Assembly (NCBI GenBank): GCA_016748015.1
Contig: JAAOMT010000647.1
Span: 274,213-338,212, forward strand
DNA: 64,000 bases
From: Geosiphon pyriformis
Taxonomy: Eukaryota; Glomeromycota; Glomeromycetes; Archaeosporales; Geosiphonaceae
Reading direction: 5' to 3'
A program made the translations under genes and the position numbers. The notes below the pieces were generated by a model. The model saw nothing but the letters and a program-made list of their open reading frames with translations, was not told where the DNA came from and did not search any database. Below are positions 9,143-22,227 of this stretch, piece by piece (within the stretch, counting starts at the first letter, position 1; the number at the start of each line of letters is the position of its first letter).

Positions 9143-12100
9143 TTATAACACCAAATGAAAAACAGACACACACTCCAAAGCAAAAACAATAGCCTGTAGT
9201 TCTACCAGAATTGATAACAGCAACCCATGTACTTTTATTCCAATGTTAGCATTCACATCTGGGAAATAAGTGGCAGTACCACTACAAACACCTAATAAAC
9301 CCAAATTTTTGATAGAGCTATTCATATAAACAGTTATAGAACCCAACTCAGAATTCAGCAGATGTTTATCAACATAGCCAAAGTTACAAAAAGAGTCAGC
9401 AAGAATAGAATGAGGAGCCAACAGCACATCATTTAACAAACCACCTTTATTAATAAATTCAACCAGAAAAACAAACCAAATAGAAACCAGGCCTTTAGGG
9501 TCTAGCTTTTTCTATCTGCAAAAAGTGTACCATATAAAACATGTGCCATGGCGGTCTAAAAACTGGTCTGTAAACACAATATTATATTTTTTGAAAGATC
9601 TCACTACACCCAAATAAGACTTAGAACTGAGCACATTCAGAACTGCAATACTATTTCTAGCCTGAAAAACATCAAACAGATTACCACTTAAAGACAAGTT
9701 GCACAAATTAAGAGCATGTGTTGCACCAGCTAGAAAACAATTTATTGGATCAATTAGCAGCTTAATCAGAACTCAAAGAGAGTGCCAGAACATCCAGCTA
9801 GTGGCCTACAACTCCATAGCTCTGTGCTCAAATAACTCACTAAAAATTCTGTTAGTATTTACAAAACTAATCAAGCCAGCCAACAGATTCTCAGTCAGCA
9901 ATTGCTCAAAAGTCTTTAAACCATACAGTTCTGGATAATATAAAGCTTCATTTGGAAAATCCTTGGGCAAATTGGCCTTGAGCTTCAATTTCTTTCTCAA
10001 CATTTTGTCTTATTTTTTACATACAGTCTTAGAAACACAACTGAACTGCAGCTTATAACTAATTATGGATTGTAAAACAACAGAGACCAAATACAAAAAC
10101 TGCTTCTCAGTGATGGCTTTTCTTAAAACCATATTTAAAAAGAACCTGATATCAAAATGAGCTTTGGCTAAGCTTAGCTTTGACAGGCCATTTGTAAAAA
10201 AAAAGATTTCTAAGTACTGATAAGACTTATGCCTTTTGGCTATGAAAATATTAGAGTCATTAATAGACAGTGAAACCTCTTTGGTTTCTTGATTAATAAG
10301 AATGGTGACTGTTTTGTTCATATTAATAGAAATGTCATTGACCACAAAAAATTCACTTGCAATGTTCAAAATATGTTGTATAGCAGCCATGCAATTTCCA
10401 ATCCAGATAGTATTATCTACAAAGACACTAGCTACAAAAAATGAAGTTTTGTCATTATTAAAATCAACTTTACCAGTCCTTGTAAAAAATTTTGAACTTA
10501 ATTTGTAACCACACAATTGCTCATGTTTTTTGACTTTATAAAGCAGAGAATCATAAAAAATCCTCTACAACAATAATAAAAAGACTTCTTCTTGACCCAA
10601 TTTATCATAAACAGTATATTCATCAGTCAGTCCAAAGTTTGTCATCACCCAGTTGGTCTGATTATTATGTATGCTTCCAAAAAATTTTATAAAACAAAAG
10701 CACATCTTGATTCTAATTAAGCTGTTTTACAAATAAAACCAACTGACAGAGTTATAGGCTTTTTGCATGTCTTAGAGAACCAACCACAACTCTCTGTTCT
10801 TCTTTAGCACATCCTCAATAATAGAACTGATGACAAAAATTGGGGCCTGAGTGAATATACCTTTCAAAACCAAGAAATTGTCACCACAAAAGACATCAAA
10901 TTTACTACAAGTCAGAGATACTCTGTCAGAAAAAATTTTGAATAGTATCTTCTGGACAGTTTCAATTAAGACAATAGGTCTGGTATTAGTGAGTGTCTTC
11001 TTCCAATTATATGGCTTTGGTATTATAAAAACCCAAGTCTGTCTCCACTATAAGGGTATCACACCCAACATTAAACATGTATTGAGAATGTCCAACAAAC
11101 TGCCTAGAACCTGAGCATCTCCATGCTTACAAAGTTCATTAGAAATACCAGAAATGCCAGCAGCTTTTTCATCAAGCAATCCTTTGATCACTAAAAAAAA
11201 CTCATCAGACTTAATATTACACATGATATTTGAAAATGCATTATCATTAACATAGTCCAAAGGGGCATATTGGTCAAACCAATAAGCAGGCAGAGATTTA
11301 GAAATAACATGTTTTCTTGTCCAACCTTCTATGATAATATTAACAGCAGATTTAACTTCATTAGGCACCAGAATTAACTCATCATCTACTATCAGATAGT
11401 CAAGTACCACTTTTCTGAATGGCCATTCCAACACATTTTTGATCATTCACCCTTTATTAAAGCAAAAGTTCTTCATGTGCTTGCTTATTATTTTTCTAAT
11501 GGAAATGTTCTTGGCAATTCTAAATTCATAATACTTGGATCTTTAGTATATCTTTTTAACTCTTAACAGGTGTTGCAGAATGTTTTTTCTGCTTTTACTA
11601 TTACCAAACATCATGTGCACTTTGGAGGTCTTCTTATTATTAAGATTGAATCATGTATTAAAAAGGCAATTGGCATTTGATTTCTGACTTGAACTCAAAC
11701 ACTTTACCAACTTGACCACCAACAATTTCAGACTATAGAACTTTAAAGACTGCTTATTTTTTGAACAATCAAATTCACTAAACTAGTATCTAAAAAAAAT
11801 TTCATCAGCAGAGCTTATAACCAATTTCTTAAGAATATCCTATATAGTATTTAGATTTCCAACATCTCTTATACTATTAAATTTGCCTATAGATTCTAAG
11901 AATCTGCTCAATAAATATGCTCTAAAGCATGCCCACTTATTGGTATCTGCATCCTTAATTTTAAACTTCTACTTATCCTTGCTAGTCTGTATATGATTAC
12001 TATTGAAGTGAGCATTTAAGAAACCACCCAAACCAACTAAAACCAAAACAACATTATAATTAGTGTTAAAAAATTCAGAAACAAGAACAACTTTATAACT

Positions 12101-12720
12101 GGCTACTGCAGAAAATAAACTTCTACTTACAAAAATGTAATTAATAACCTTCATAACACCTTTCGAGTTGCTCCAAGTAGAAGCTTTGGCTAATAAATAT
12201 CCATTAAAAGAGTTAACCAAGTCCAAATCTGAGTAGAACTTAAAACTCATATTTTTCCTAAATCCATTCTCATTAAAATCTCCACCTAGAACCATGAATA
12301 TAGAAGAATTAACAGCCTTAGCAATAAAAAAGTTGATCTCAGAAGACTGACTAAATCTGGTTTTAGCTGAAGCACCAGCATATAGGCTTAAAATCACCAA
12401 CAACAGCTTGCTTTTGAAAAGGAGCTGAACAAAAATAAGATGATTAGAAACTTCTTTAATTTTAGAAACATGATGTGCAAGAGAATTGTTCATAATGATT
12501 GCCACTCCAGCACCAAGAAACTCTTTGTCCAAGCCAGAAGAGAATATTTTTACTCCATTAAACTTGTTCATAATCTACAGTCTGGTACTAGATCTTAACT
12601 TTGTTTCCATAATAATAGAAACCATATTTTCAGATTCCATATGCCAATAAACAACATCTTCCTGTTTGGCAGAGACATTGATACTCTAAACATTGCATAT
12701 AGCAAATCTCCAAACCAGAT
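9143..12720 (-). pseudogene. ORF2 of non-LTR copy 1 (endonuclease, RT, partial RNase H), broken
   Basis: Endonuclease pieces: NKFNGVKIFSSGL (start about 12571), GGDFNEN, and VINYIFVS where the young copy reads TIDYVFVS. RT pieces: the block at 11446-11048, and 10516-10010 with VFVDNTIWIG (AAT codon at 10414-10412), so the FVDD active site has become FVDN. RNase H pieces at 9439-9143 include VYMNSSI, where the young copy has VYMDGF, and VELQAI. Loss of Asp to Asn occurs at three catalytic positions. Frameshifts separate the blocks. Confidence 0.85.
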
Positions 12721-12726
12721 CCATCA

Positions 12727-14555
12727 TTAAGAAGAACGAGTAATAGAAACCAAACCAGTATTGTCCATTTTAGCTGAAAGACTCATAATCATAATTGACA
12801 GATTATTCAAAATATCTTTTATCTTTGAGACAACTGAAGAATCAAAAACTGCCACTCTTACAATAGTCTCATCACCAGTGGCCATACCTGAATCCTCACT
12901 TATCACTATATCTACTCCTTGATTCTGTGATGAAAAGATTACCAATGGCTAATATTCAGAGCTAGGCTGGGAAACCATTGACCCAAGTGTATTTAACTTT
13001 TTAGCTAACTTGTTAATGTATTCTACGAGGCTGACAAAACTATGCTCAAGAGCAGCAAACCTATTATCCAAATCTATAGACACCATTAAAACAGGTTTCA
13101 TCTTCAAAGAGGAACCAAGAACAGCAGAGTCATTATGTGCAGAAAGAGAAAAAAAAAAAAGCTCACCAACAATTTTTGCCCAAGAGACATTACCAAAAGA
13201 AACAAGATAAAAGATTGGAGTAAAATGTCTAACATAAATAGATACCAGCCTGCTTTTATCATTATCCAACAAGATCCTACAAGATGGGCCACCAAGAGAT
13301 AATTTCTCATCTATAGAACAGCTTAAGAAAGTATGACCCAATTTCCTATATTTAGCATACTTAGCAGAACTCAGATGGGACCAGCACAAATTGCTACTTC
13401 TTAAAACAAATGTAGTGTCTATAACAGCATTTAATGAATCAGTCGAGTCAAAACAAACAACAGCACATCTGGCTTGAACATACATAATAAGATGTTGATT
13501 AGTAACACATGTTTTTCCACCTACAGAACCAATGAAATCTCAGATGTCATGAATATTAATGTTTATCAGCAGAATATAAAGCAGTGTCCTATGCTGATTT
13601 TTTATATCTCATAATTTTTTGTCTATATTAGCCTTAGCTATTTTCACAGCATCTTTTCTGATTAAGATAGATTATCTAGTTGTGACCAAATCAGTTTGAT
13701 CTAATTAAACAAACTCTACCACAGCTTTTTGTCACAGTCTTACCAATTGCATTTTGATTGACACAACAGCACCAAACTCAGAAATTGCAGCACACACAGC
13801 CTCAGCCAATGTTCCAATAGGAATTTCCTTCAATACCACAGCCTAATCTGAACACATAGAAGATTTCTTAAGATTAGTATTTACCACCATATTTACAGCT
13901 TCTGCCTTTTCTGTAGCTTGTGTTAAGCTTGATTCAGAAGTAAATATCACTCTAATAATCCCAGCAAATTTTGAAGAAGTAGAGACCCTCCCTTAAAACC
14001 ATTGATTTTTGAGAACAATTTCCTAACAGTTACCAGCTTCTTCTGAAAAAATCTCCTAATCATTTTATTCAAGTCAATATCTAAGACAAAAGATTTTTTA
14101 ACCAGAATATCAACCAGAATTTTTAAGAGAAAAAGAAGTGTCAAAGGAGTATCCAACAGAATATTGTTACTATTATCACACAAGAAGTTAATTTTTCTTA
14201 GTGGTTTTCTCAGCACTCTTTTGGTTAGTATTTTAGAACTTTTAGGTGTTTGATCCATATTTCTTTCAGTAAGAGTTCTATCTTCATCATAATCAAAGCT
14301 GGTTTCCTTAACCAAACACTTTTTTTCTATATCTACATTATTAGATTCAATAGTGTTACCAGTTTCAAAATCTTATGAATGACTACTTAATTTCTTAGCA
14401 GAAATTTTCTTGTTATTAATACTATCTTTCAAAGCATCCCCTCTTCTCTTCTTTCTAGCCACAACAGGTTTGATATCAGCACCAAAACCAGAATCCTTGA
14501 AAACTTTTTTTATGACAGCAATACTAGGGCCAACAGTGGCCTTGTAATTAAACAA
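12727..14555 (-). pseudogene. ORF1 of non-LTR copy 1, broken
   Basis: Blocks at 14555-14373, 14315-13947 and 13485-12727 align by eye with ORF1 of the young copy. They show an N-terminal basic region with VARKKRRGDALKD, a middle region that ends near NINGF-type sequence, a knuckle-like remnant where the young copy has a CCHC motif, and a coiled-coil stretch (NRFAALEHSFVSLVEYINK). The stop of ORF1 (TAA) directly precedes ATG ATG of ORF2 at about 12727, so the tight ORF1-ORF2 junction is kept. Confidence 0.75.
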
Positions 14556-14640
14556 AAACAGTTTGGATTTATCATACTAAATAATAAAAAACTTCTCTCA
14601 AAAAACTTTTTTGACTCTTTTTTTGAAAATTTAGGATAAA

Positions 14641-15619
14641 GAAAGAAAAGAAGTTTATAAATTTAATACTATTTAATATATATTTTTAAGTTATAAAATA
14701 TTAAATTATAGAATAGTATTACAATAAATTATATAAAAAACTATTTTTTTTAAAAAAATATTTTTTTTTTAGAATTATTAAAACAAATAATTAGTTATTA
14801 TAACTAATATTTTAAAATTAATTAATTAATAATTTTAATAATTGCTTAGTTAATTTTAGACTTAAATAAAAGACAATTTATTTTTTTTTATTTTTATAAT
14901 TTTTTTTTTTTATATTAATAGATAATTTATAGTTGAAATTTTTATAAAAAAGTTGACTTTTACAACAAAATAATTATACATAACTGAAAAGCTTATAAAC
15001 AAGATATTTTTGTAAAAAAATTGATTTTTATTACAAAATAATTATATAAAATTATTAATACAGAATTGGTGATTTTATTATAAGTTTAATAATATAAACA
15101 GTCTAAAATATAAAAAAATACTTTGAAAAATAAACTAACTTATTAAAAATTTATTAGCTTTATTAGCAATAAAATTAATAACAAATAACATTAATAATAT
15201 CAAAAAAAGAACAAAAAATCTTTGATAATATAATTTTTATTAATATTTTTATTAAAAATTTTTTAATTATTATTATTTAATTTATACAAATATTTATTAG
15301 TTTTTTGAAATTATTAATTACTGTTATATTATTGTTATTTGTTAAATTTGTATTTTTTTTATGCTAGATTCAAATTATTTTACCAAATTTTAAGAAAATA
15401 AATATTTTTACAAAATTATTTATACATAAAAATAATTAATAAATTAATTTTAATTTGTCTTAAAAAGATTTTTTATTAGTTGTTAAAAGATTTATATTTT
15501 TTATATTAAAGTTTAAAAATCCAAAAAAAGATCTATTTATTATATTAATATTAATTTTTTTACTTTTAAAGTATTTATTATAAAATTAAAATAATTATTA
15601 TTAGTTAAAAAAAAACTCT
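14641..15619. other. very AT-rich stretch without genes; contains a diverged ~50-bp direct repeat
   Basis: There is no coding signal. Two diverged copies of a motif containing TTACAAAATAATTATA-like sequence lie at about 14936-14985 and 15003-15052. A related string occurs near 59165-59215. This may be decayed 5' UTR or older repeat into which the young element inserted. Confidence 0.5.
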
Positions 15620-15646
15620 TATTTTTTTTTTTTTTTATTTCTTTTT
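15620..15646 (-). repeat. 3' poly(A) tail of the young non-LTR element
   Basis: On the minus strand the element's last bases TTTGGATCTCACTCGT are followed by AAAAAGAAAT and a run of A. This is the expected 3' tail of a target-primed retrotransposon. Confidence 0.7.
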
Positions 15647-15664
15647 ACGAGTGAGATCCAAACA
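15647..15664 (+). repeat. left copy of exact 18-bp inverted terminal sequence
   Basis: The sequence acgagtgagatccaaaca is the reverse complement of 22648-22665. Both copies are flanked on the outer side by a homopolymer (T-rich left, A-rich right). The match ends abruptly on both sides. Confidence 0.9.
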
Positions 15665-15759
15665 CGATCTAGTGCTATACATCATACAAATGATCTAAAC
15701 TAGGTGCGAATCATGCGTTTTCTACACGTGACCAGCCATTCGGGCCAGTCAGGACTACA

Positions 15760-18700
15760 CTACACACCTATATGCACAGAAACTGGATCTCCAATATCTG
15801 AAAAAAATGGACAAAACTTACGAAACCCGAAACCAACTCCAAAAGCCTCAGCCACCTCCAGCAATCTGACCATACCAGCCGAAAACACTTTAGGCAAACC
15901 AGAAACCGAAGCAGGAGCGGAGCCATCATGTGAAATCAAACCGTGCTTTTCCATAAACGCTCGGTGTCTGGCCCGGACTAACCAAACATCATCCCGAAAT
16001 GCTAGACAAAACTCATGCACAAAGCTTACAATCCTCTTAGCACCCTCCTTAGAATCTTTAAAGACTGAGACAGACTCATGAAACCATTCATCGAAAACAA
16101 AGTCCTTACACAGAGCAACACCAACTCCAACCTCAAAAACACAAGAAGCCAATGCCTGAAGAAGAGCGAGACAGACCAAAAAAAGCCACCCAAGCCGAAG
16201 CATGTGCGCCCAACAACCGAGCACGGCCTACAGCATCCTGAGGACACGAAAAGACATGATCCAAGGTCTCAACGTCACCACAAAACAGACAGATCACATT
16301 GGGGTATCTCCTATTATATAAATGCTTGTGCACAGCAACAGGAAGCCAATAATGAAGAGTCTTCATAAAGTAAGTACGACAGCCTGCCATGCGCATGCTG
16401 GTAAAACCGGATGCCAAGTAAGAATTGAGGTGCCACACCATAGAAGACTTAGACCAATTGATATCAGCACATAAACTATCATCCACAACATGAGAACCAA
16501 CTCCAATCTCCCAACGAGCTCGATGAACTGACTGGAAAACATCACGAACAAAGTGTCTAGAGTTACCAGAAACTGCCGTATCACCAGCACATAGAAAACG
16601 TTCACTGACTAAATGAGGTAGGCACCAAGCAGAGAAAGCAGCACTTTTGGCAAGCGTATCAGTATGCTCATTGCCTGAGACACCTGAATGACCTTTGACC
16701 TTAACCCAATTCACATCCAAATTCTTTTGACGAATGACGGTGGCAATGTAATGATGCTCGATCCAACAGTGGTTCCTAAAATCCAGACAAACCAGTAAAA
16801 ACTTCGACCTACATGCATCCAACGCAGCCTGGCTATCCGAGAACAAGTCAATCAAATGAGAAAAAGGAACACACTCAAGGGCCAAAGCTATGGCCTGCAG
16901 TTCTGTTAGAGTAGAAAAAACCAAACCAGACACCCCAACATCCAAATCCAAGTTAATGTCTTCAAAAAAAATGACAGCACCTGCTTTCATGTCAACAATG
17001 CCCAGACCAGAAAGAAATCCATCCATATACACAGAAAGGCGGGCAGCATCAATGGTCAGCAAAGTATCACGAATCACACCAAAATTATGAGAAAGATGAA
17101 TATCAGACACAGCATGACCATCCACCAAAGAAGAACTTGAGGAGAGAGGCACGACACTACCAAAAAAGCGAACGGAAAGATTAAACCAGAAAGGGACTGG
17201 GCCACGAGGGTCCAGCCTCTTCCAACACTTGAAGGTCCCCCAACTGAAAACATTACCATTACGGTCACGAAGCTGTTCCACGAAAGCAATTCCATAACGC
17301 CTGAGCGAAGGGATGCACTTGAAAAAACAGGATTCACCAAGAACCAAAGACATAGGAGTACTGCACTGACAATGAAAAGCACAAGCTAGAGGACCTCCCA
17401 AAGACAAATCACACCCAGAAAAAATGTGAACCACACCCGCCAAAAAATTATCTGAGGGATTGATACCAACATGAGCCAGAAACAGCAAGAGATGATGAGG
17501 ACGCCAGCTGAGAACCTGGAGGTCATGATACCTATGAGAAAACAAGTGATCCAGGATACCAGTAGAATTTGCAAAAGCAACAACGGAGGCCGATTTACTT
17601 TCAGCCTGGATCTGTTCGAAAGTTTTTAAATTGTACAAAGAGGGGTGATAAAGTGTATCACTGGGAAAATTACGTGACAACCCAGACTTGGACTTCAAGA
17701 CCTTGCATACCAAAGCATCCCATTTACTACAAACACCAACAGAAACGAAACTGAACTGAATCCTGTAGCAGATGATAGGGAAGAGAACTGCAGACACCAA
17801 ATATGCACACTGTTTGTCCGAAATCATCTTTCTCAAAACAAGATTCACAAAAAACCACACATCAGCCTGAGCTTTAGCCAAGCTAGGCTTCAAAAGACCC
17901 TCAGAAGACAAAAAAATACCCAAATAGCGATGAGATTCCCCTCTCTTGGCAATGGAAATAGGCACACCACTGATAATCAAATAAGGATCCAGCACCCGAC
18001 AATTGATGGGGATGGCCACCGTTTTGTCATTGTTCACAGAAATATTATTAAACCTAAAAAACTCACTAGCCACATCAAAGATGCATTGTGTAGCAGCCTG
18101 GCTGCTACCAACCCAAATAGTATCATCGACAAAAGCACCGGCAGCAAGAAACGAAGACAGCCCAGCTTGAGGATCCACCCGGCCAGTTCTTGATATGAAA
18201 TGAGAATTCAACCTGTAGCCATACACACTATCTTGTCTCTTGACCTTGCACAAAAGTGAATCATAAAAAGTATGCCAAAGAAGAGGTGAGAAGACTTCTC
18301 CCTGATCCAGTCCATTGTGAACACAATACCCATCAGTCAAGCCAAAGTCAGTCATCACTCTGTTGACACGACCATTGTAAATACTGCCAAAAAATCTAAT
18401 AAATCTGTTACACATTTTGATCCTGACTAGACTCCTCCTAAGATGTTCCCAACCTACCGAGTCATAAGCCTTGTGCATGTCCTGTAAAACCAGCCAAAGT
18501 TCACGGTTCTTCTCCAAGGCATCCTCAACCACAGAACTGATAGCAAAAATGGGAGATTGTGTCATCGTACCCTTCAAAACCGAAAAATTGTCCCCACGAA
18601 GAACATCAAAAGTGCTGCAAGCCAAAGAGATCCTATCTGAAAAGATCTTGGAGAGAATTTTGCGGGCTGTTTCAATTAAAGCTATAGGACGGATGTTCGT

Positions 18701-20437
18701 GAGAACTCCCTCCCATTCATATGGTTTAGGAATCATAGAAACCCAGGCTTCTCTCCAAGGCCCAGGGACCAACTCGCCAACCAAACAGGAATTCAAAAGC
18801 ACCAAAAGCATATCCAAAACAGATTTGTCACAATGTTTCTATAATTTGTTGGAGATACCAGAAAGACCAGCCACTTTTCCATCAGGAAGATCCTCAATAA
18901 CAGCTGACAACTCATCAAAATTAATCAAACACATGACATTAGAAAAAGCACCATCGAACACGTAATCCAGAGGCCGATATTGACAAGCCCAATCCACAGA
19001 CAAGTCAGACACCACCTCACGTTTTCTGGTCCATTCCTCCATAATTTTGTCCACCTTAGACTTAACCAAATTAGGCTTCAAAATCAACTTATCATCCACA
19101 ACCAGATGATTCAAGACCACCTTGCAAAACGGACACTCCAAGACACTCCTAATGGTGTAACCCTTGTTCAGCTCAAAACTCTCCATTCTCCTATTAACAG
19201 TCTGTTTGATAGAGGATTCCTCAGTGCGCTTAGATTCCGATAATTTAAGAGAGCGGTATGATTTTCTTGCTTTGGCCAGCGCAGAACGAATAAGATCAAA
19301 ATTAGAACCTGAAAGAAACAGAGACTTAACCATCAATGCACCAGGGGAGTCGAGTCTGTACCACATCTCTAACAAAGAAGCAAAACCATCACTAGAAGCC
19401 AAACGCAAAGCCCTGACCAACTTAGAAACCAGCAGCTCCAGCTTGTGAAACCTAGAAGAAGTCTTGGTAAACACACCATCAAAACCTTTGAACCATTTTT
19501 TCTTAAATGTACTACCCGCTGAAAGAACCAAAATCTTGCAAACAATGTCCCACATAGCGTCCACATCTGAAAATCTTACTGCCACCCCAAAAGCATCCGA
19601 GAACATGGAGACATTAGCAGCTGAAGCATCCTTGAACTCCAACCACTTAGCTTTACTGGCACTCTTGATATCAAACTTCCAACGATCTTTATTCGTTTGC
19701 TTGTGAAGAGAATTCAAATGCATATCCAAGAGCCCGCCCAAACCCAAATCCACTAAAACAGCTTGATAGTCCGTGTTAAAATGCTCATTGACATTCAAAA
19801 CCTCATGATGCACTATCGCATTAACAAGACTTGAGGAGACAAACACATAATCAATTGTTTTCCTAACACCCTTAGAATTTTCCCAAGTGGGCATTTTTGC
19901 AGCCGGGCTACCAACTAAAGAATTGACCAGACCCAAATCAAAGCATCTTTTGAAACTTGCACATTTATGAGAGCCATCTTCATTAAAATCACCACCGAGA
20001 ATGATGAAAGAAGATTCGTTGACAGCCTTTGCAATAAGAGAATTGATTTCACCAGCCTGAGAGAACTGAACCACTAAAGAAGCACCAGTATAAAGCCCCA
20101 AAATTGACACAGAAAGTTTACCCTTGAAAAGTAATTTAATGGAAAGGAGCCAACCAGGCACCTCAGAAATCTTGCATACATGACGAGCCAAAGAAATGTC
20201 CATGATAACAGCAACACCTGCACCCAAGTGACCGGAGTCCAAACCAGAAGAGAACACTTGGACACCATTGAACTTGTCTGCAATCCACGGACGAACCCTA
20301 CTTCTTAATTTCGTTTCAGTAACGATAGTGACCAAATTGTTCATTTCCTTATGCCACCTAATAATGTCCTCTTACTTAGCGGAATTGTTCATGCCCCTGA
20401 CATTGCACGTAGCAACTTTCCAGACTAAACTGCTCAT
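15760..20437 (-). pseudogene. ORF2 of the young non-LTR element: endonuclease, reverse transcriptase, RNase H, Cys/His C-terminus
   Basis: The ATG at 20437 overlaps the ORF1 stop in an ATGA. The endonuclease (about 20437-19720) shows VTIVTETKL, GGDFNEDG and TIDYVFVS. Its last motif reads NTDYQAV where APE-type enzymes have SDH/TDH, so Tyr replaces the catalytic His. The RT (about 18800-17700) has the active site AFVDDTIWVG (18133-18122) intact. RNase H (about 17060-16640) keeps its acidic residues in YMDGF, TELQAI, SDSQAA and NEHTDTLA. A C2HC motif CLFCGDVETLDHVFSC follows at about 16300-16250. Breaks: TAA at about 20383, TAG at 18839-18841, and a one-base frameshift at about 16160-16170, after which the C-terminal 150 residues continue in another frame to 15760. 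Confidence 0.9.
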
Positions 20438-22227
20438 TGGGTGAGAGGTAGAGAAACCGAAAATGCACCTATACTATCCACTTTGGCCGAAAGACCCAGA
20501 ACTGTCTCTATTAGACACTTCATGCTGTCTTCCAACTTAGACACTGAAGACATATCAAAAGACACTGCTCCCACAACATTCCCACCACTAGTGGACACAC
20601 CTGAACCCTCACTCATCACTACATCCGCCCCTTGCTCCTGTGATGAAGGGGTCACCAACGGCTGACATCCAGGGCTAGGCTGGGGAACCGTTGGCCCAAG
20701 TGCATCCAACCTCATAGCCAGCTTATCAACCTGCTCCACGAGGCTGGCGAGACTGCGCTCAAGAGCGGCGAACCTATTATTGACTTCCATCACAACCTGT
20801 TGGGACGGCTTCATCTCCGAAGAGGAGCCATTATTCACCACAACGTTCTGACCAGAGAGGGGGGGCGAAAAACACCCATGAGCAACCTTTGCCCAAGAGA
20901 GACCACCAAAAGAGACCGGATGGGCAACTGGAGCCGAGCGTTTGGCATAGATGTTCGCTAGCCTGCTTTTATCCGTATCCGAGAAAACCCTACACAGCGA
21001 ACTACCAGAAGAAAATTTCCCACCAACTGCACAATCCAATGACGTGTGATCCAATTTCTCACACTTGGCGCATTTAGCAAAAATGAGACAAGACCAGTGG
21101 AGATTGGTGTTCCTGAGTACTGGTGTGGTTCCCACAGCAGCATCCAATGATTCAGCAGAATCGAAGCAAACAACAGCACACCTGGTCCGAGCATACATAA
21201 CAGAATGACAATCAATGACGCACATTTTCTCACCCACAGATCTAACAAAGTCCCAGATATCATGAGCGGTGGTTTCTATTGGCAATATGTAGAGCAGTGC
21301 CTTATGTTGGTCTCTTACATTCCACGCTTCCTTGTCCGAATTAGCCCTAGCCACACGTACAGCATCTTTCCCGATTAAGATGAACCACTCAGCTGCGGCC
21401 AAATCAGCTTGATCCGATCGTTCAAATTCCACTATCGCCTTCTGCCACAGCCCAATTAACTGCATCTTAATCACCTTAATAACTCCAAACTCGGATAGCA
21501 CAGCGCACACAGCCTCAGCCAATGTTCCAACTGGAATTTCTTTCACGATCACAGTCTGATCTGATCATCCAGATGATCTCTTAAGATCGGTGTTTACCAA
21601 GATATTCGCACCAGTAGCCTTTTCAGTGGCCTTTATCAGACCCGATTCGGAAGTGAATATCACTCTGATGATCCCTAAGAATTTTGAGGGGGTAGATGCC
21701 CCCCCAAAACCATTGATTCCTGAAAACAAACTTCTGATCTTTTTGAGCTTTTTTTGGGCTGAATTTCCTTCTACTGCTTTTAGATCCAAATCCAAAGCAA
21801 ACGACTTTCTAACAGAAACATTGACCAGGTTCTTAAGAGAAGGGGGGAGTACCAGAGGGACATCCAAAAGAACATCATTATCATCATTGCCATCCAGGAA
21901 GTTGATCTTTCCCAAAGGCTTTCTCAATGCTTTCTTAGTTGTCAACCACAAACCTTTCGGCATTTGATCCAAATCTCCACTGATGAGCACACCACCTTCA
22001 CCATAATCGAAACTTGTTTCCTCTACAAAACACTCCTCTTCTATATTAACACTGTCAGATTCTGTGGTATCACCAGCCTCCGAACCTCATGAATAACCAC
22101 TTTGCACCTTAGCAGAACTCACTTTAGCACCAATATTGTCTTCAAAAACACTGTCCCTTCTCTTTTTTCTTGACAGAACAGCCTTGAAACCACTCACAGC
22201 ACCAGAACTTTCAACCATCTTTTTCAT
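20434..22227 (-). pseudogene. ORF1 of the young non-LTR element (RNA-binding type), two nonsense codons
   Basis: The first in-frame ATG is at 22227 (MKKMVESSG), although similarity to copy 1 extends about 25 codons upstream without a Met. The protein has a basic N-terminus (LSRKKRRDS), an acidic stretch, an RRM-like middle, and a zinc knuckle CAKCEKLDHTSLDC (C-X2-C-X4-H-X4-C) at about 21075-21030. A coiled coil follows (NNRFAALERSLASLVEQVDK, about 20790). ORF1 proteins bind element RNA. Stops occur at about 22089 (TGA; copy 1 has TAA at the same place) and about 21562 (TGA). It ends LPLTQ-TGA at 20434-20436. Confidence 0.8.

Larger units (their letters stand above)
9143..14640 (-). mobile_element. 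non-LTR retrotransposon copy 1: eroded, 3' end missing
   Basis: This minus-strand copy has the same plan as the young copy at 15647-22665: ORF1 (14555 to 12727), then ORF2 with endonuclease (about 12700-11950), reverse transcriptase (about 11450-10000) and the first half of RNase H (to 9143). It lacks the end of RNase H, the Cys/His C-terminus and the 3' UTR, so the 3' end is deleted. That is the reverse of usual 5' truncation. Compared with the young copy it is AT-enriched and CpG-poor, with many frameshifts. 5' similarity to the young copy extends to about 14640. Confidence 0.85.

Noticed and set aside
15704-16368. Open plus-strand frames opposite ORF2 of the young non-LTR element
   Set aside because: They are antisense shadows of a GC-rich coding region. 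The minus strand carries clear RT/RNase H motifs.
18471-18965. 165-codon plus-strand open frame
   Set aside because: It is the complement of the RT domain with no recognisable motif.
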